Assembly: GCA_902489575.1 (NCBI GenBank)
Contig: CABUAQ010000025.1
Location: forward strand, 1 to 22,233
Source: an uncultured bacterium
Lineage (GTDB): Bacteria > Cyanobacteriota > Vampirovibrionia > Gastranaerophilales > Gastranaerophilaceae
Direction of reading: 5' to 3'
DNA: 22,233 bases
Shown here piece after piece: positions 1 through 8,077 of the stretch (position 1 is the first letter of the stretch; the number at the start of each line of letters is the position of its first letter). Under the pieces are notes generated by a model. The model was not told where the DNA came from. It saw only the letters and a list, made by a program, of their open reading frames with translations, and searched no databases. Both the position numbers and the translations under genes were made by a program.

Positions 1-20
1 TTTATAATAGATGGCAAAAA

Positions 21-791
21 TTGGTGGCATTTACTCTTGCAGAAGTTTTAATTACATTAGGTATTATTGGGGTTGTTGCTGCATTAACTATTCCGGGGTT
101 GATTGCAAATGCTCAGAAAAAAGCTGTCGTATCCGGACTTATGGAAGCTCAATCAATATTAAATCAAGCAGTTAAAGCGTATGCTTATGAAAGTGATGAA
201 GATGGCGGCAGCGATTTTGATACTACTTTAACCCCTCAAAAGTTTGCGGAAAAATATTTTAAACCTTATTTAAATGTCGCACGAGTTTGTACAAGCATGG
301 CAGACGGTTGTTGGCAAACTAGAGATTTCTATGGATATTTGGACCTTAAGGGCAATAGAGTTACAGATTCTGTTGCATATAGCTTGGTTTTGAATAATGG
401 AATGATTTTAGGGTTTAATAAAATTTCCGGAACCAACTTAATATCGATTATTGTAGACATTAATGGCAAGGGTCGAAATAATATTATGGGTAAAGATGTT
501 TTTGTCTTTTATACTTATAACCGTGATAATTTATGTAGTTATGCCTTTCCAAAATGGAAAAATATAAAAAATGGTATTTATCCGGGCGGTTTTGATAACT
601 GTGGAGCCCCGCATGTTGCTTATGAGCGTGATGAGTTACTGGCTAAAAAAGGTAATATCCTTCGTCCTTGCAGCAAGAATGGAAATACAGCTGGTGCAAC
701 AAGCGGAGGACGTTCAGGAATGGGGACAGCTTGTGCTGCATTGATATTTAAAGATGGTTGGAAAATCAGCAAAGATTACCCCTGGAATTAA
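21..791 (+). CDS. Type IV pilin-like prepilin protein, start uncertain
   Basis: A secreted or pilus-associated protein of the prepilin family. The N-terminus carries a class-III-type signal, AFTLAEVLITLGIIG, with the conserved Glu five residues into the mature part, followed by a hydrophobic helix to about residue 30. A prepilin peptidase would be expected to cut just before Phe-Thr-Leu; Ala replaces the usual Gly at -1. The rest (about 220 residues) is a variable globular domain with several cysteines that I cannot assign to a function. The first in-frame start codons inside the window are TTG 21 and GTG 24, neither with a visible Shine-Dalgarno. The frame stays open to the window edge, so the true start may lie outside. 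An ATG at 11 is one base out of frame. The stop lies only four bases from the convergent histidine kinase stop, with no hairpin between them. Confidence 0.8.
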   Translation: MVAFTLAEVLITLGIIGVVAALTIPGLIANAQKKAVVSGLMEAQSILNQAVKAYAYESDEDGGSDFDTTLTPQKFAEKYFKPYLNVARVCTSMADGCWQTRDFYGYLDLKGNRVTDSVAYSLVLNNGMILGFNKISGTNLISIIVDINGKGRNNIMGKDVFVFYTYNRDNLCSYAFPKWKNIKNGIYPGGFDNCGAPHVAYERDELLAKKGNILRPCSKNGNTAGATSGGRSGMGTACAALIFKDGWKISKDYPWN

Positions 792-795
792 AAGT

Positions 796-2022
796 TCATT
801 GGAGTTGATTTTTGGGCAAATTAATGATAAATTCGGTGCCTTTATCGGGTTCGCTTATTATCGAAATTTTTCCACTATGTAATTCTATAAATTTTTTTGC
901 GATGGTTAAACCAAGTCCGGTAGAGGCTTCTGTTTTTAATAGGGAGTCTTCTACCTGATAAAATTTGTTAAATATTTTTTTTTGGTGTTTTTTGTCAATT
1001 CCGATTCCGTAATCTTTTATTGATATGCTAATTTTATCAGATGTCTGATTTGCATTGATTTCGATTACAGAATTGTTTGGCGAAAATTTTATTGCATTAC
1101 CTATAATGTTAAATAATACCTGTTGAAGTTTTATGTAATCACCATTAAGTTCAAGTTGTGGTCCAATGTTTGTAACAACTTTCAAGCCTTTTTTTTCCAG
1201 TAGAGGTTTTAGAATATTACAAACTTCTGTTATTAAAATTTCACATTTTATATTTGTTATATTGAGTTTTATTGTATGTGATTCAAGTTTTGTGATATCA
1301 AGAATTTCGTTTATCATACCTAGTAATCTTATTCCTGAAACCCTTATATCTTCTATATATTCCTGTTGCTTTTCGTTTAATTCTCCAAAAATTTTATTTC
1401 CTAAAGCTTCAGAAAATCCAATAATAGAATTAAGCGGGGTTCGTAAATCATGTGACACATTTGCTATAAATTGATTTTGAAGTTTTTCGTTATTTTTAAT
1501 TTTTTTATTTTGTTTTTTTATATTATCGTAGGCTTCTTTTGTTTCAATAAGTCCTTCTTCCATTGCTTTTACTTGTAATTGCAAAACTTTTGAAAGTTCA
1601 AAATCTTTTATAAGATTTGCAATAATTTTTGTACAGGTTTTAAAAATAAGCTTTTCATCTGGTTGAAAAATTCCATTATCTCTTGTGATAATTAAAATTC
1701 CGACAATTGCCCCTTTGACGACTAAGCGTGATGCCATAGTATCTGATTCTATGTTGAAAAGTTGTTTTACATCATCTGATATATGTTCTACATCAGAATC
1801 ATAGAGCTTTTCAGAGATTTTTGCAGGAAGTTTTACATCATGCCGGTCTTCAAAATTTTTGCCAAACTCTAAGCTGAGTGAGTTTGGGGTCAGATAAAAT
1901 ACGGCGGCCGAGTCAAATGGGATTATTTCATTCAGAACATCAAACATTTCATCAGCATGTGAATTTTTGTTTAAATCCAGATCGTAAAATTTATTAATTT
2001 TTTCGATTGCGTTTTTGAACAT
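796..2022 (-). CDS. Soluble GAF-domain sensor histidine kinase
   Basis: Two-component sensor kinase, 408 residues, without a transmembrane segment, so probably cytoplasmic. Residues about 20-140 look like a GAF-type sensory domain and 145-185 are a predicted coiled-coil linker. The HisKA H-box (SHDLRTPLN) has phospho-acceptor His191. The HATPase domain shows the N-box NIIGNAIKFSP (Asn305 and Asn309), the G1 box DYGIGI (337-342) and the G2 box TGLGL (368-372). No receiver domain is fused and no response regulator is adjacent, so the kinase is an orphan here and its signal is unknown. The ATG has an AGGA about 6 bases upstream. A 74-base gap separates it from hpt, the largest in this gene run, so it may be transcribed separately. 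Family assignment is secure. Confidence 0.93.
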   Translation of the reverse strand: MFKNAIEKINKFYDLDLNKNSHADEMFDVLNEIIPFDSAAVFYLTPNSLSLEFGKNFEDRHDVKLPAKISEKLYDSDVEHISDDVKQLFNIESDTMASRLVVKGAIVGILIITRDNGIFQPDEKLIFKTCTKIIANLIKDFELSKVLQLQVKAMEEGLIETKEAYDNIKKQNKKIKNNEKLQNQFIANVSHDLRTPLNSIIGFSEALGNKIFGELNEKQQEYIEDIRVSGIRLLGMINEILDITKLESHTIKLNITNIKCEILITEVCNILKPLLEKKGLKVVTNIGPQLELNGDYIKLQQVLFNIIGNAIKFSPNNSVIEINANQTSDKISISIKDYGIGIDKKHQKKIFNKFYQVEDSLLKTEASTGLGLTIAKKFIELHSGKISIISEPDKGTEFIINLPKNQLQ

Positions 2023-2096
2023 CTGTTTTCCTATCGGGTTTATAATTTATCCTTTTGCACTTTTGAGGTTTATGCTGCTAACATTAGTAACATCAT

Positions 2097-2627
2097 TTAC
2101 CCCTTGTAGCCGATGTATTTAAGGTTTCTGTAGTAACCGTCATAATCAAGCCCGTATCCTACAACAAATTTATCATCAATTTCAAATCCATAATAGTCAG
2201 GTTCAATATCAACTTTACGGGTTATTTTTTTATCTAGCAAAGAGCAAAATTTTATTGATTTTGTATTAAAATTGCAGTGCATAAAGTCCAGCAAAAATTT
2301 TGCGGTAAGTCCTGTATCAACAATGTCCTCTATAATTAATACATTTTTCCCGTTTAAGTCAGGCAATTGAATATCAACAGCATTAACTTTTCCTGAGGTT
2401 GTTGTGGATGATCCGTAGCTTGACAGCCTGATAAATTCTATTTTTAAAGGCATATCAAGATTTTTTACCAGATCAGCTGCGAACATAACTGCTCCTTTTA
2501 AAACACAGATAGCAGTAACTTCTTCTCCGTTATAAAATTTATTCATTTCATCTGCTAGTTCTTTTATTCTTGTTTGCAATTGTTCTTCGCTATATAATAC
2601 TTTTAAGTCTTCAATTTTAATTTCCAT
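2097..2627 (-). CDS. hpt: Hypoxanthine(-guanine) phosphoribosyltransferase
   Basis: Purine-salvage enzyme that transfers phosphoribose from PRPP to hypoxanthine or guanine, giving IMP or GMP, in the cytoplasm. The 176-residue length is normal for the family. The PRPP-binding motif VLIIEDIVDTGLT is at 96-108 with the acidic pair Glu100-Asp101. KGAVMFAADL (44-53) and the flexible-loop sequence LSSYGSST (68-75) are in place, and the C-terminal DKFVVGYGLDYDGYYRNL (152-169) fits the purine-binding region. The ATG overlaps the tilS stop by 11 bases and has AGAGG 8 bases upstream, suggesting translational coupling. The tilS-hpt pair is a common neighbourhood in Firmicutes and other bacteria. Confidence 0.96.
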   Translation of the reverse strand: MEIKIEDLKVLYSEEQLQTRIKELADEMNKFYNGEEVTAICVLKGAVMFAADLVKNLDMPLKIEFIRLSSYGSSTTTSGKVNAVDIQLPDLNGKNVLIIEDIVDTGLTAKFLLDFMHCNFNTKSIKFCSLLDKKITRKVDIEPDYYGFEIDDKFVVGYGLDYDGYYRNLKYIGYKG

Positions 2628-3972
2628 GGTTGTTGCCTCTCTGTTTTTTTATAAAAGTTAATACGTGTGTGGGTTTTGATGTTACTTTTATTTTATCACT
2701 AATTCCTAAATTTATAGCCCATAAAATTTCATTTTCTTGCGTGAAAAAAATTAAATTATCTTTTTCGTGATTTGGAATGTTTCTGGATATCAGATATTTT
2801 TTTAATTTTTGAGTTCCGTTAAGCCCGAACGGTTGTATGATATCCCCATTTTGTCTTGTTCTTATTTCAAAATTTATAGGAAGTTTGTGTAAGTCAACAT
2901 AGGCTGTATTTTCATTTTCTTTTGGAAATTTTATTACAGGTTTGTCAAATTTTTTTATCTCAAAAATGTAATCATCGTTTTCGTATTTGCCTTCTTTGGT
3001 GATGTGAAACTGTTGAAACTTGTGTGTTTTGTTATCAATGATTTCAATAAATTTATCGCTTGTAAATATCCACGAGTTTGTAGTTAGCGAACAAGTTTTT
3101 CCGGATTTAGATGTGGAATTTTCTTTTATGAAATCCCAAATTTTTATGATTTTTTTTCTGTCGTATTCAAGTTTATTTTTGATAAAAAGGTTATAAATAA
3201 TCCGCTTTTGGACTGAATCCGATAAATTTAGAAATTTTTTTGTTTTTATTTTATTATTTTCGGAAATTTTTTCTGTTATAGAACTTATATATTCTTCAAC
3301 TATAGTTGTTTCTTCTTTTGCAACTTCTGACAGTGTTTCAATTGCATCAACTGCGTTTGGGTTGATTTCGAGCAATTGTGGTAAAACTTTTGCTCGTATA
3401 TAATTTCTCTTATATTTAATATCAATATTAGAACTATCAATATTGGGAGTGAGTTTATTTTTTTTACAATAATTTTCAATTTCTTCTCTTGAAATAGAAA
3501 GCAATGGTCTATAGAATTTCCCTCGATGTTCGGCAATTCCTTGAAGTCCTGAAATCCCTGTACCCATACAGGTTCTGTAAATCAGAGTTTCAGCATTGTC
3601 ATTTTTGTTGTGTGCGGTAAAAATAATTTTACTGTTGAATTTTTTACTGCATCTTTCAAAAAACTCATAACGAGCCTCTCTTGCTGCAGTTTCTGTGTGT
3701 GCGACTGTGTTTGGTAAGTTTTCACAATAAATTTCAACACCTATTAAGGATGCGAAATGTTTACAATTTTCTTCTTCAATGTCGCTTTCTTCTCCTCTCC
3801 ATTTGTGGTTTAGGTGAAGTGCTATAATTTTATTTTTGCAAGCTTTTTTCAAACAATGCAACAGGCTCATTGAATCAAAGCCCCCTGAAAATGCTACCAA
3901 ATATGTTAAATCAGATTTTTCTAAATCGTATTTTTTTAAAAAAGATTTAATTGTTTGGTTAAATTTATCCAT
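2617..3972 (-). CDS. tilS: tRNA(Ile)-lysidine synthase
   Basis: Modifies the wobble cytidine of the CAU-anticodon isoleucine tRNA to lysidine using lysine and ATP, which lets it read AUA; essential in most bacteria. The N-terminal PP-loop ATPase motif is SGGFDS (29-34), slightly changed from the usual SGGxDS. LHLNHKWRG, TAAREARYEFF and TAHNKNDNAETL follow in the family order, then RPLL and a conserved Asn-Tyr-Ile-Arg segment. The C-terminal substrate-binding domain ends with PFGLNGTQKLKKYLISRNIP and a beta-rich tail. At 451 residues it is full length. It starts 5 bases after the Clp_N gene stop and overlaps hpt by 11 bases, so it is clearly part of an operon. Confidence 0.96.
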   Translation of the reverse strand: MDKFNQTIKSFLKKYDLEKSDLTYLVAFSGGFDSMSLLHCLKKACKNKIIALHLNHKWRGEESDIEEENCKHFASLIGVEIYCENLPNTVAHTETAAREARYEFFERCSKKFNSKIIFTAHNKNDNAETLIYRTCMGTGISGLQGIAEHRGKFYRPLLSISREEIENYCKKNKLTPNIDSSNIDIKYKRNYIRAKVLPQLLEINPNAVDAIETLSEVAKEETTIVEEYISSITEKISENNKIKTKKFLNLSDSVQKRIIYNLFIKNKLEYDRKKIIKIWDFIKENSTSKSGKTCSLTTNSWIFTSDKFIEIIDNKTHKFQQFHITKEGKYENDDYIFEIKKFDKPVIKFPKENENTAYVDLHKLPINFEIRTRQNGDIIQPFGLNGTQKLKKYLISRNIPNHEKDNLIFFTQENEILWAINLGISDKIKVTSKPTHVLTFIKKQRGNNHGN

Positions 3973-3977
3973 AATTT

Positions 3978-5342
3978 TTACTTGTTGATAAGTGTATGTT
4001 TTTTTATACCTTCTCTGATTTCAACAACATCTGTTCCAAGCTGTTCAAGAGCTTGCATAGCTAAAGATGACGGTTCTGTTGTTATAGCCCATAAAAGGTC
4101 AGATGATTCAATTTTTGTTTTATTTTGCTTTTTAGCATGTTCCCAGGCTGTTTCAAGAACTCGTTTAGCACGTTTTGTAAATACCATTTCGTTATCAAAA
4201 TATTCATTCCCAAATCCAATGATTTGTTCAACAATAATGCGTGCATCTTTGATATTTATTTCAAGTTCTTTTAATACAATAGCTCCAACACCTGTGGCTT
4301 CACCTATTATTCCCAGTAAAAACATTTCAGTGCCCACAACACCTCTGCCGATTCTTCGAGCTTCTTGTTTTGCAAGACGTAAAATAGTCAGAGTTTCCGG
4401 CATCTGTTTTTCTATTGGTTTTATAATTCCGTGAGCCAAATCATCGTCATTGATGTTTAGTTCTTTGAAAATGTTATAAGCGACCCCTTTTTTAGTTTTT
4501 AAAAGTCCTAAAATCATGTGCTCCGGAAGAACCTCGGATGAGCCGAGTTCTTTAGCTGTTTGCAGTGCTAAACTCATTGCTGTAAATGCATTTGGAGTAA
4601 AGACTACCTGTCTTCCTTCATATTCTGCCTGACGGGAAGCTATATGAGAAAGTTTCTCTTCAAATGCTTCTTCTGTAACTCCGAATTGTGCAAGAATTTT
4701 TGTTAAATCAGAATCTTTATCTTCCAGAATTGATGAAATAATTTGTTCTGTGCCAAGAATTTCGTATTCTGAAGTGGATAATTTTGCGACCGCACGTTCA
4801 AAAACTTTTGATGATTGTTCATTATCAAACAAAGAATCTGTTTCTTGTGTAAGGTTTATCTCCGGTTCTTTATTTTCATCAAGTTCAGGGTGAAAATCTT
4901 TTTTTACTTTTCGCTGAACAAGTTTTTCAATAAGCGGTCGGGATTTTTCAATATCAAATCCCAAATTTTCAAGATATTGTTGAATTTTTGAATGCTTATC
5001 ATTTATTGCTGCAAGTACCAAATGTTCGTAGTGAACTGTGGGATTACCTGATTTTTCAATCAAATCCATAGTTTCGGTTAATATTCGCTTGAAATCTTCA
5101 CTGAAAGGTATTGCAGAATTCATATCAGATTCTTCAATATTTAATGTAAGGTATATTTCCTGCGCAAGTTTTTCATAAGTTATATCATAACTTTTAAAGA
5201 TTTTTGCGCAAAATCCTTTTGGTTCTTTTATTAGCGCAAGCAGCAGGTGTTCTGCTAGAACCTTATCTGAGTGGTCATATATTGCAATATTTTGTGCTTC
5301 TACAATTACGTTAACCGCTTTTTCAGTGAATTTTTCAAACAA
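3978..5342 (-). CDS. Triple Clp_N repeat protein lacking AAA+ domains
   Basis: Made almost entirely of ClpC/ClpB-type N-terminal (Clp_N) repeats, which normally bind adaptors and substrates for the Hsp100 ATPase. The first residues, MFEKFTEKAVNVIVEAQ, are ClpC-like. I count six half-repeats: residues about 3-65, 79-140, 178-232, 248-306, 317-375 and 387-448. Each has the pattern of a helix, an Ala-rich helix, then (G/S)(T/S/P)E(H/M/L)-L-L-x-(G/A/L)-(I/L). That makes three whole Clp_N domains. An acidic, charged linker at 142-176 separates the first from the rest. There is no Walker A or B motif, so it cannot unfold protein itself. The start is TTG with AGGA 8 bases upstream, chosen because it matches the ClpC start exactly. 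It could be an adaptor, decoy or Clp-core stabiliser; role unknown. Confidence 0.85.
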   Translation of the reverse strand: MFEKFTEKAVNVIVEAQNIAIYDHSDKVLAEHLLLALIKEPKGFCAKIFKSYDITYEKLAQEIYLTLNIEESDMNSAIPFSEDFKRILTETMDLIEKSGNPTVHYEHLVLAAINDKHSKIQQYLENLGFDIEKSRPLIEKLVQRKVKKDFHPELDENKEPEINLTQETDSLFDNEQSSKVFERAVAKLSTSEYEILGTEQIISSILEDKDSDLTKILAQFGVTEEAFEEKLSHIASRQAEYEGRQVVFTPNAFTAMSLALQTAKELGSSEVLPEHMILGLLKTKKGVAYNIFKELNINDDDLAHGIIKPIEKQMPETLTILRLAKQEARRIGRGVVGTEMFLLGIIGEATGVGAIVLKELEINIKDARIIVEQIIGFGNEYFDNEMVFTKRAKRVLETAWEHAKKQNKTKIESSDLLWAITTEPSSLAMQALEQLGTDVVEIREGIKKHTLINK

Positions 5343-5353
5343 AATCTTATTCC

Positions 5354-5644
5354 TTATTTTTCGATGTCTTCTTCGTTTTCGTTTTCAGTATCTAAAGTTT
5401 CGATATATGCTGAAACTTTTTCAAATTCATCATCATCATCAATTGTTTCAAAGTAGCTTTCTTCACCTTCTTCTGTGTATCTCATTAATACAACTTCAGG
5501 TTCTTCTTCTTCTGTCTCACTTTCAACTAATAGTGCATACTGTTTATTTTCAAATTCGATTATATCATATAATTCGCATTTGATTACTGTTCCATCATCA
5601 TCAACGATTTCGATTAAATTTTCGTTTTCAAATTCTTCTGGCAT
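5354..5644 (-). CDS. DUF1292 family acidic protein (YrzB-like)
   Basis: Small (96 residues), strongly acidic protein matching the DUF1292 pattern: LIEIVDDDGTVIKCELYDII near the start, then EFENKQYALLV, an acidic run, and VVLMRYTEEGEE. The family has no established function. In Firmicutes it sits directly after the ruvX homologue (yrrK-yrzB); the same order is kept here, with ruvX 49 bases upstream. The ATG has a good AGGAG about 6 bases upstream. The C-terminal tail (residues about 70-96) is almost entirely Asp/Glu-rich and probably disordered. The gene ends 11 bases before the Clp_N protein start. Confidence 0.85.
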   Translation of the reverse strand: MPEEFENENLIEIVDDDGTVIKCELYDIIEFENKQYALLVESETEEEEPEVVLMRYTEEGEESYFETIDDDDEFEKVSAYIETLDTENENEEDIEK

Positions 5645-5693
5645 TTTTTTCTCCTATATTTTGTATGTTATTTTACTACTAATGTTTCTGATT

Positions 5694-6098
5694 TTATTTT
5701 TTTCGTGACAGGTATTGTTCCAGTATAATACAAGCGCTTTCAATATCAACCAGACCCTTGTCTTTTCTGTAGTCTATTTTTTTATTTCTAAGATTTTCTT
5801 CCGCACTGTCAGAAGTCAGACGCTCGTCTTCAAAAATAACTTCGTATCCTTGAATTTTTGCTGCAAAGGCTTCACAATTTTCGGCTTGAAATCCTTTTGT
5901 GCCGTCCATATTATAGGGAATTCCGACCACTATTTTTTGTACATTATTTTCTTTTGCAATTTTTTTTATTTCGTTTAATGCTTTATCTTCCGGTTCTCTT
6001 GAAATATAAGAGTGACCGTTGGCAACCATTAAAAGGTAATCACTCAGAGCAATTCCAATTCTTTTTGTCCCGATATCAAGTGCCATTATTCTATACAT
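5694..6098 (-). CDS. ruvX: RuvX/YqgF-family Holliday-junction resolvase-like nuclease
   Basis: RNase H-fold protein of the RuvX (YqgF) family, linked in other bacteria to 16S rRNA 5' processing and annotated as a putative Holliday-junction resolvase. The first motif is MALDIGTKRIGIALSD, with the catalytic Asp of the LDIG strand. IVVGIPYNMDGTKG follows, then VIFEDERLTS and a C-terminal GLVDIESACIILEQYL with the acidic metal ligand. A TTG 21 bases upstream (6119) would lengthen the protein by seven residues, but I prefer the ATG at 6098. It begins directly before the conserved domain, overlaps the upstream stop by 8 bases as coupled genes do, and gives 134 residues, the family norm. A weak purine-rich RBS precedes it. 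Confidence 0.92.
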   Translation of the reverse strand: MYRIMALDIGTKRIGIALSDYLLMVANGHSYISREPEDKALNEIKKIAKENNVQKIVVGIPYNMDGTKGFQAENCEAFAAKIQGYEVIFEDERLTSDSAEENLRNKKIDYRKDKGLVDIESACIILEQYLSRKK

Positions 6099-7683
6099 CG
6101 CGCACCCACTTTTCTTCAATATATTGAAGCTTTTCGTCGATTTCTTCTTGATTTAATCCAAGTCGGTCAATATTTTTGTCGTATTTTATTACAATGAGAT
6201 ATTCGTAAATACTTCTGCGAAGGATTATTTTAAACAATTCTTGCATCAGATCGCTGTTTTGCGATAAACCGTATAGTAATGAGGCTTCTTCATCTTTTCC
6301 TATTGCAAATTTTATGTATGCTGCAAGAATAAGTTTTTTTACCCAGGAAAGTTTTTCTTCTTCATAAAATATGTTATCAAGATTTTGTAAAACAAGTTTA
6401 TCCAAATCTTTTTCAGATTTTAATTTTTCTAAAAATTTTTCAAATTCATCGCTGTATTGATAATCCAAAAACCAGTGATCAGAAATCCTCATTTGTGCCA
6501 GTTTTTCGATAATTGATTTGTCTGTTTTTGCACAAATTACTTGTTCATTCAATATTTGTTCAATGGTTTGATTGTCATAATCAATATCGATTAAAAGATT
6601 TTTCCAGCATACGTATTCGTATGGAAGTTTCCAGGTATTTTGATTGTTTTGTATTGTTGTTAATTCTGCGTAATTTAAAATTGTTTTAAAAGATTCGGGA
6701 TTGATGTCTACGGTTTTTTCATCACGTAAAAATCTTTCAAGAATTTTACTGCATTCAAACTGTGAAATTTCAAAGAAACCAAAGCAGTCTTTTATTCCTG
6801 TTTCTACGTTTATTACAACAGAAACAAATCTGATTTTTTCATTGTTTGTAATTCTTGTAAATATCATTGCCATATCCCCGTGTCCGTCAGGATATGTAAC
6901 ATAGAATTTGTACGGTTTACTGTTTGAGAGAATTTTTTTATAAAAATCTTTGGTATTATCTTCTCTCATCCCTGAAATTTTTAGAATTGAAAGACTTTTT
7001 TTAACGGCTTGATGGAGTTCATCTTTTGTAAGCGGGAGCATTTGTTCCAGAATGTTTAGTGCAAGTTGTGATTTTGTTTGCCCAAGTAATTTTAATGCTT
7101 CTTTGCCCGTTGCACTGTTGGGGTCTGAAACGAGTACCGGTATTAAAATGTTTGCAAGTGCATCTGATGAAAAATCTTCGCTTAGAGAATTCAGTAAAGT
7201 TATTCTATCCTGAACCCTAATTGAGGCAAGAAAATCCATAAAATCAATTTGAATTTCAGGATTGATAACGGCTGAATTTAATAATTGTTTTGTGTTTTCA
7301 TCAAGCAAACTTTGGGCATCATCAAGATATTCTGCGCAGGATTCATAGGACCAATCGGCATCTAAATCTCTTAACAGGTTTAAAATAGTTATTTTAACTT
7401 CTGTTTGTAAGTTCCGGTTTTTAAGAGTTTCCCACAACTTGTTAATAAGTTCTTCATTGGGAACGTAATGCTCAAGCATAAAGCAAATTAACGGAATTTT
7501 TTCAGCTTGAGTGTGAACCAGTTCTTTGAACAACACTTTAGAAATAACTTTTTTATCTTCAAGTTCGTCAAGCAACTCAAAATCTGATACACAATTTTGA
7601 ATATCATCAGCTGAATTTATTTTTTCAAGTATATTTGCAATTACCGCTTTTATTTCGAACGGATTTAATTGTTTGCTTGCCAT
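6091..7683 (-). CDS. HEAT-repeat-like protein of unknown function
   Basis: A 530-residue soluble protein without a signal peptide or membrane helix. Residues about 1-245 are a run of short amphipathic helix pairs (for example ILNLLRDLDADWSYESCAEY, and GKEALKLLGQTKSQLALNIL), which suggests HEAT/ARM-like superhelical repeats. Residues about 258-320 look like a small beta-rich domain (KFYVTYPDGHGDMAMIF, then VVINVETGIKDCFGFFEI). The remainder is again helical, with a Trp-rich patch around CWKNLLIDIDYD. I see no catalytic motif. It starts 6 bases after the orphan ClpX zinc-finger gene and overlaps ruvX by 8 bases. HEAT-like scaffolds commonly bind proteins, so a partnership with the neighbouring Clp accessory proteins is possible, but that is speculation. 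Confidence 0.75.
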   Translation of the reverse strand: MASKQLNPFEIKAVIANILEKINSADDIQNCVSDFELLDELEDKKVISKVLFKELVHTQAEKIPLICFMLEHYVPNEELINKLWETLKNRNLQTEVKITILNLLRDLDADWSYESCAEYLDDAQSLLDENTKQLLNSAVINPEIQIDFMDFLASIRVQDRITLLNSLSEDFSSDALANILIPVLVSDPNSATGKEALKLLGQTKSQLALNILEQMLPLTKDELHQAVKKSLSILKISGMREDNTKDFYKKILSNSKPYKFYVTYPDGHGDMAMIFTRITNNEKIRFVSVVINVETGIKDCFGFFEISQFECSKILERFLRDEKTVDINPESFKTILNYAELTTIQNNQNTWKLPYEYVCWKNLLIDIDYDNQTIEQILNEQVICAKTDKSIIEKLAQMRISDHWFLDYQYSDEFEKFLEKLKSEKDLDKLVLQNLDNIFYEEEKLSWVKKLILAAYIKFAIGKDEEASLLYGLSQNSDLMQELFKIILRRSIYEYLIVIKYDKNIDRLGLNQEEIDEKLQYIEEKWVRDV

Positions 7684-7689
7684 AAATAT

Positions 7690-7962
7690 TTATCTTGCCT
7701 TCCCCCAGAATGCGTCTAATATATGTTGGGCCTCAGCTGACGGCATACGATCTTGCAAGATAAGATATTGTACTGCAATCATTGCACATTCTGAACAAAT
7801 ATTAACACCCGGGCCTTTTACCATTTTTATAACCTGAGTATTTGGTCTGCCGCAGAAACTACAATATACTAATTCGGAATTTGTACTGTTGTCTTCGTGC
7901 TGTTTTTCTTCCGCAATTGTTTTTTTCTTCGCGCCTAAGCTGACAACTTTGTCTTCAGACAT
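7690..7962 (-). CDS. Orphan ClpX-type zinc-binding domain protein
   Basis: A 90-residue protein with a C4 zinc finger of the ClpX N-terminal type: Cys34-x2-Cys37-x18-Cys56-x2-Cys59, in the context LVYCSFCGRP and GVNICSECA, which closely matches the ClpX ZBD. In ClpX this domain dimerises and binds adaptors and substrates. Here no AAA+ domain follows; the protein stops about 30 residues after the last Cys. The first 30 residues are charged and probably disordered. The ATG has AGGAG 7 bases upstream. It is the first gene of the minus-strand run and would be expressed from the divergent intergenic region; a TACAAT at 7986-7991 on the minus strand is a weak -10 candidate. It may act as an adaptor or regulator of a Clp machine. 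Confidence 0.85.
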   Translation of the reverse strand: MSEDKVVSLGAKKKTIAEEKQHEDNSTNSELVYCSFCGRPNTQVIKMVKGPGVNICSECAMIAVQYLILQDRMPSAEAQHILDAFWGKAR

Positions 7963-8008
7963 ATAAATTCTCCTTTTTCTCTCCCATTGTAACTTAAATT
8001 AATGAAAT

Positions 8009-8037
8009 TTGCTATATTTTTATTATTAAATTATAAT
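8009..8037 (+). promoter_or_regulatory. Candidate sigma-70 promoter for the TPR lipoprotein-lgt genes
   Basis: TTGCTA (8009-8014) and TATAAT (8032-8037) lie exactly 17 bases apart, facing right, about 40 bases before the lipoprotein ATG. The -10 is a perfect match and the -35 matches four of six. The -10 is itself in the palindrome AATTATAATT, so a -10 also exists on the other strand at 8035-8030, but I see no good -35 for it. Confidence 0.6.
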
Positions 8038-8077
8038 TAGTTTAACATCAGCTTAACATGTTTGAAGAGGGGTATAT

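Noticed and set aside
3955..4434. A 159-codon open frame on the plus strand opposite the Clp_N gene.
   Set aside because: It is antisense to a clearly conserved gene, has low-complexity Ser/Ile-rich translation and no convincing RBS or family match.
3978..5342. A full or truncated ClpC ATPase.
   Set aside because: No Walker A or B sequence is present, the stop is followed within 5 bases by an intact tilS, and the C-terminal part is further Clp_N repeats rather than a remnant ATPase.
5326..6127. Several short plus-strand open frames over the DUF1292 and ruvX genes, and the repeated cat codons at 5431-5442.
   Set aside because: The repeats are acidic codons of the DUF1292 protein read in reverse, not a tandem repeat element or genes.
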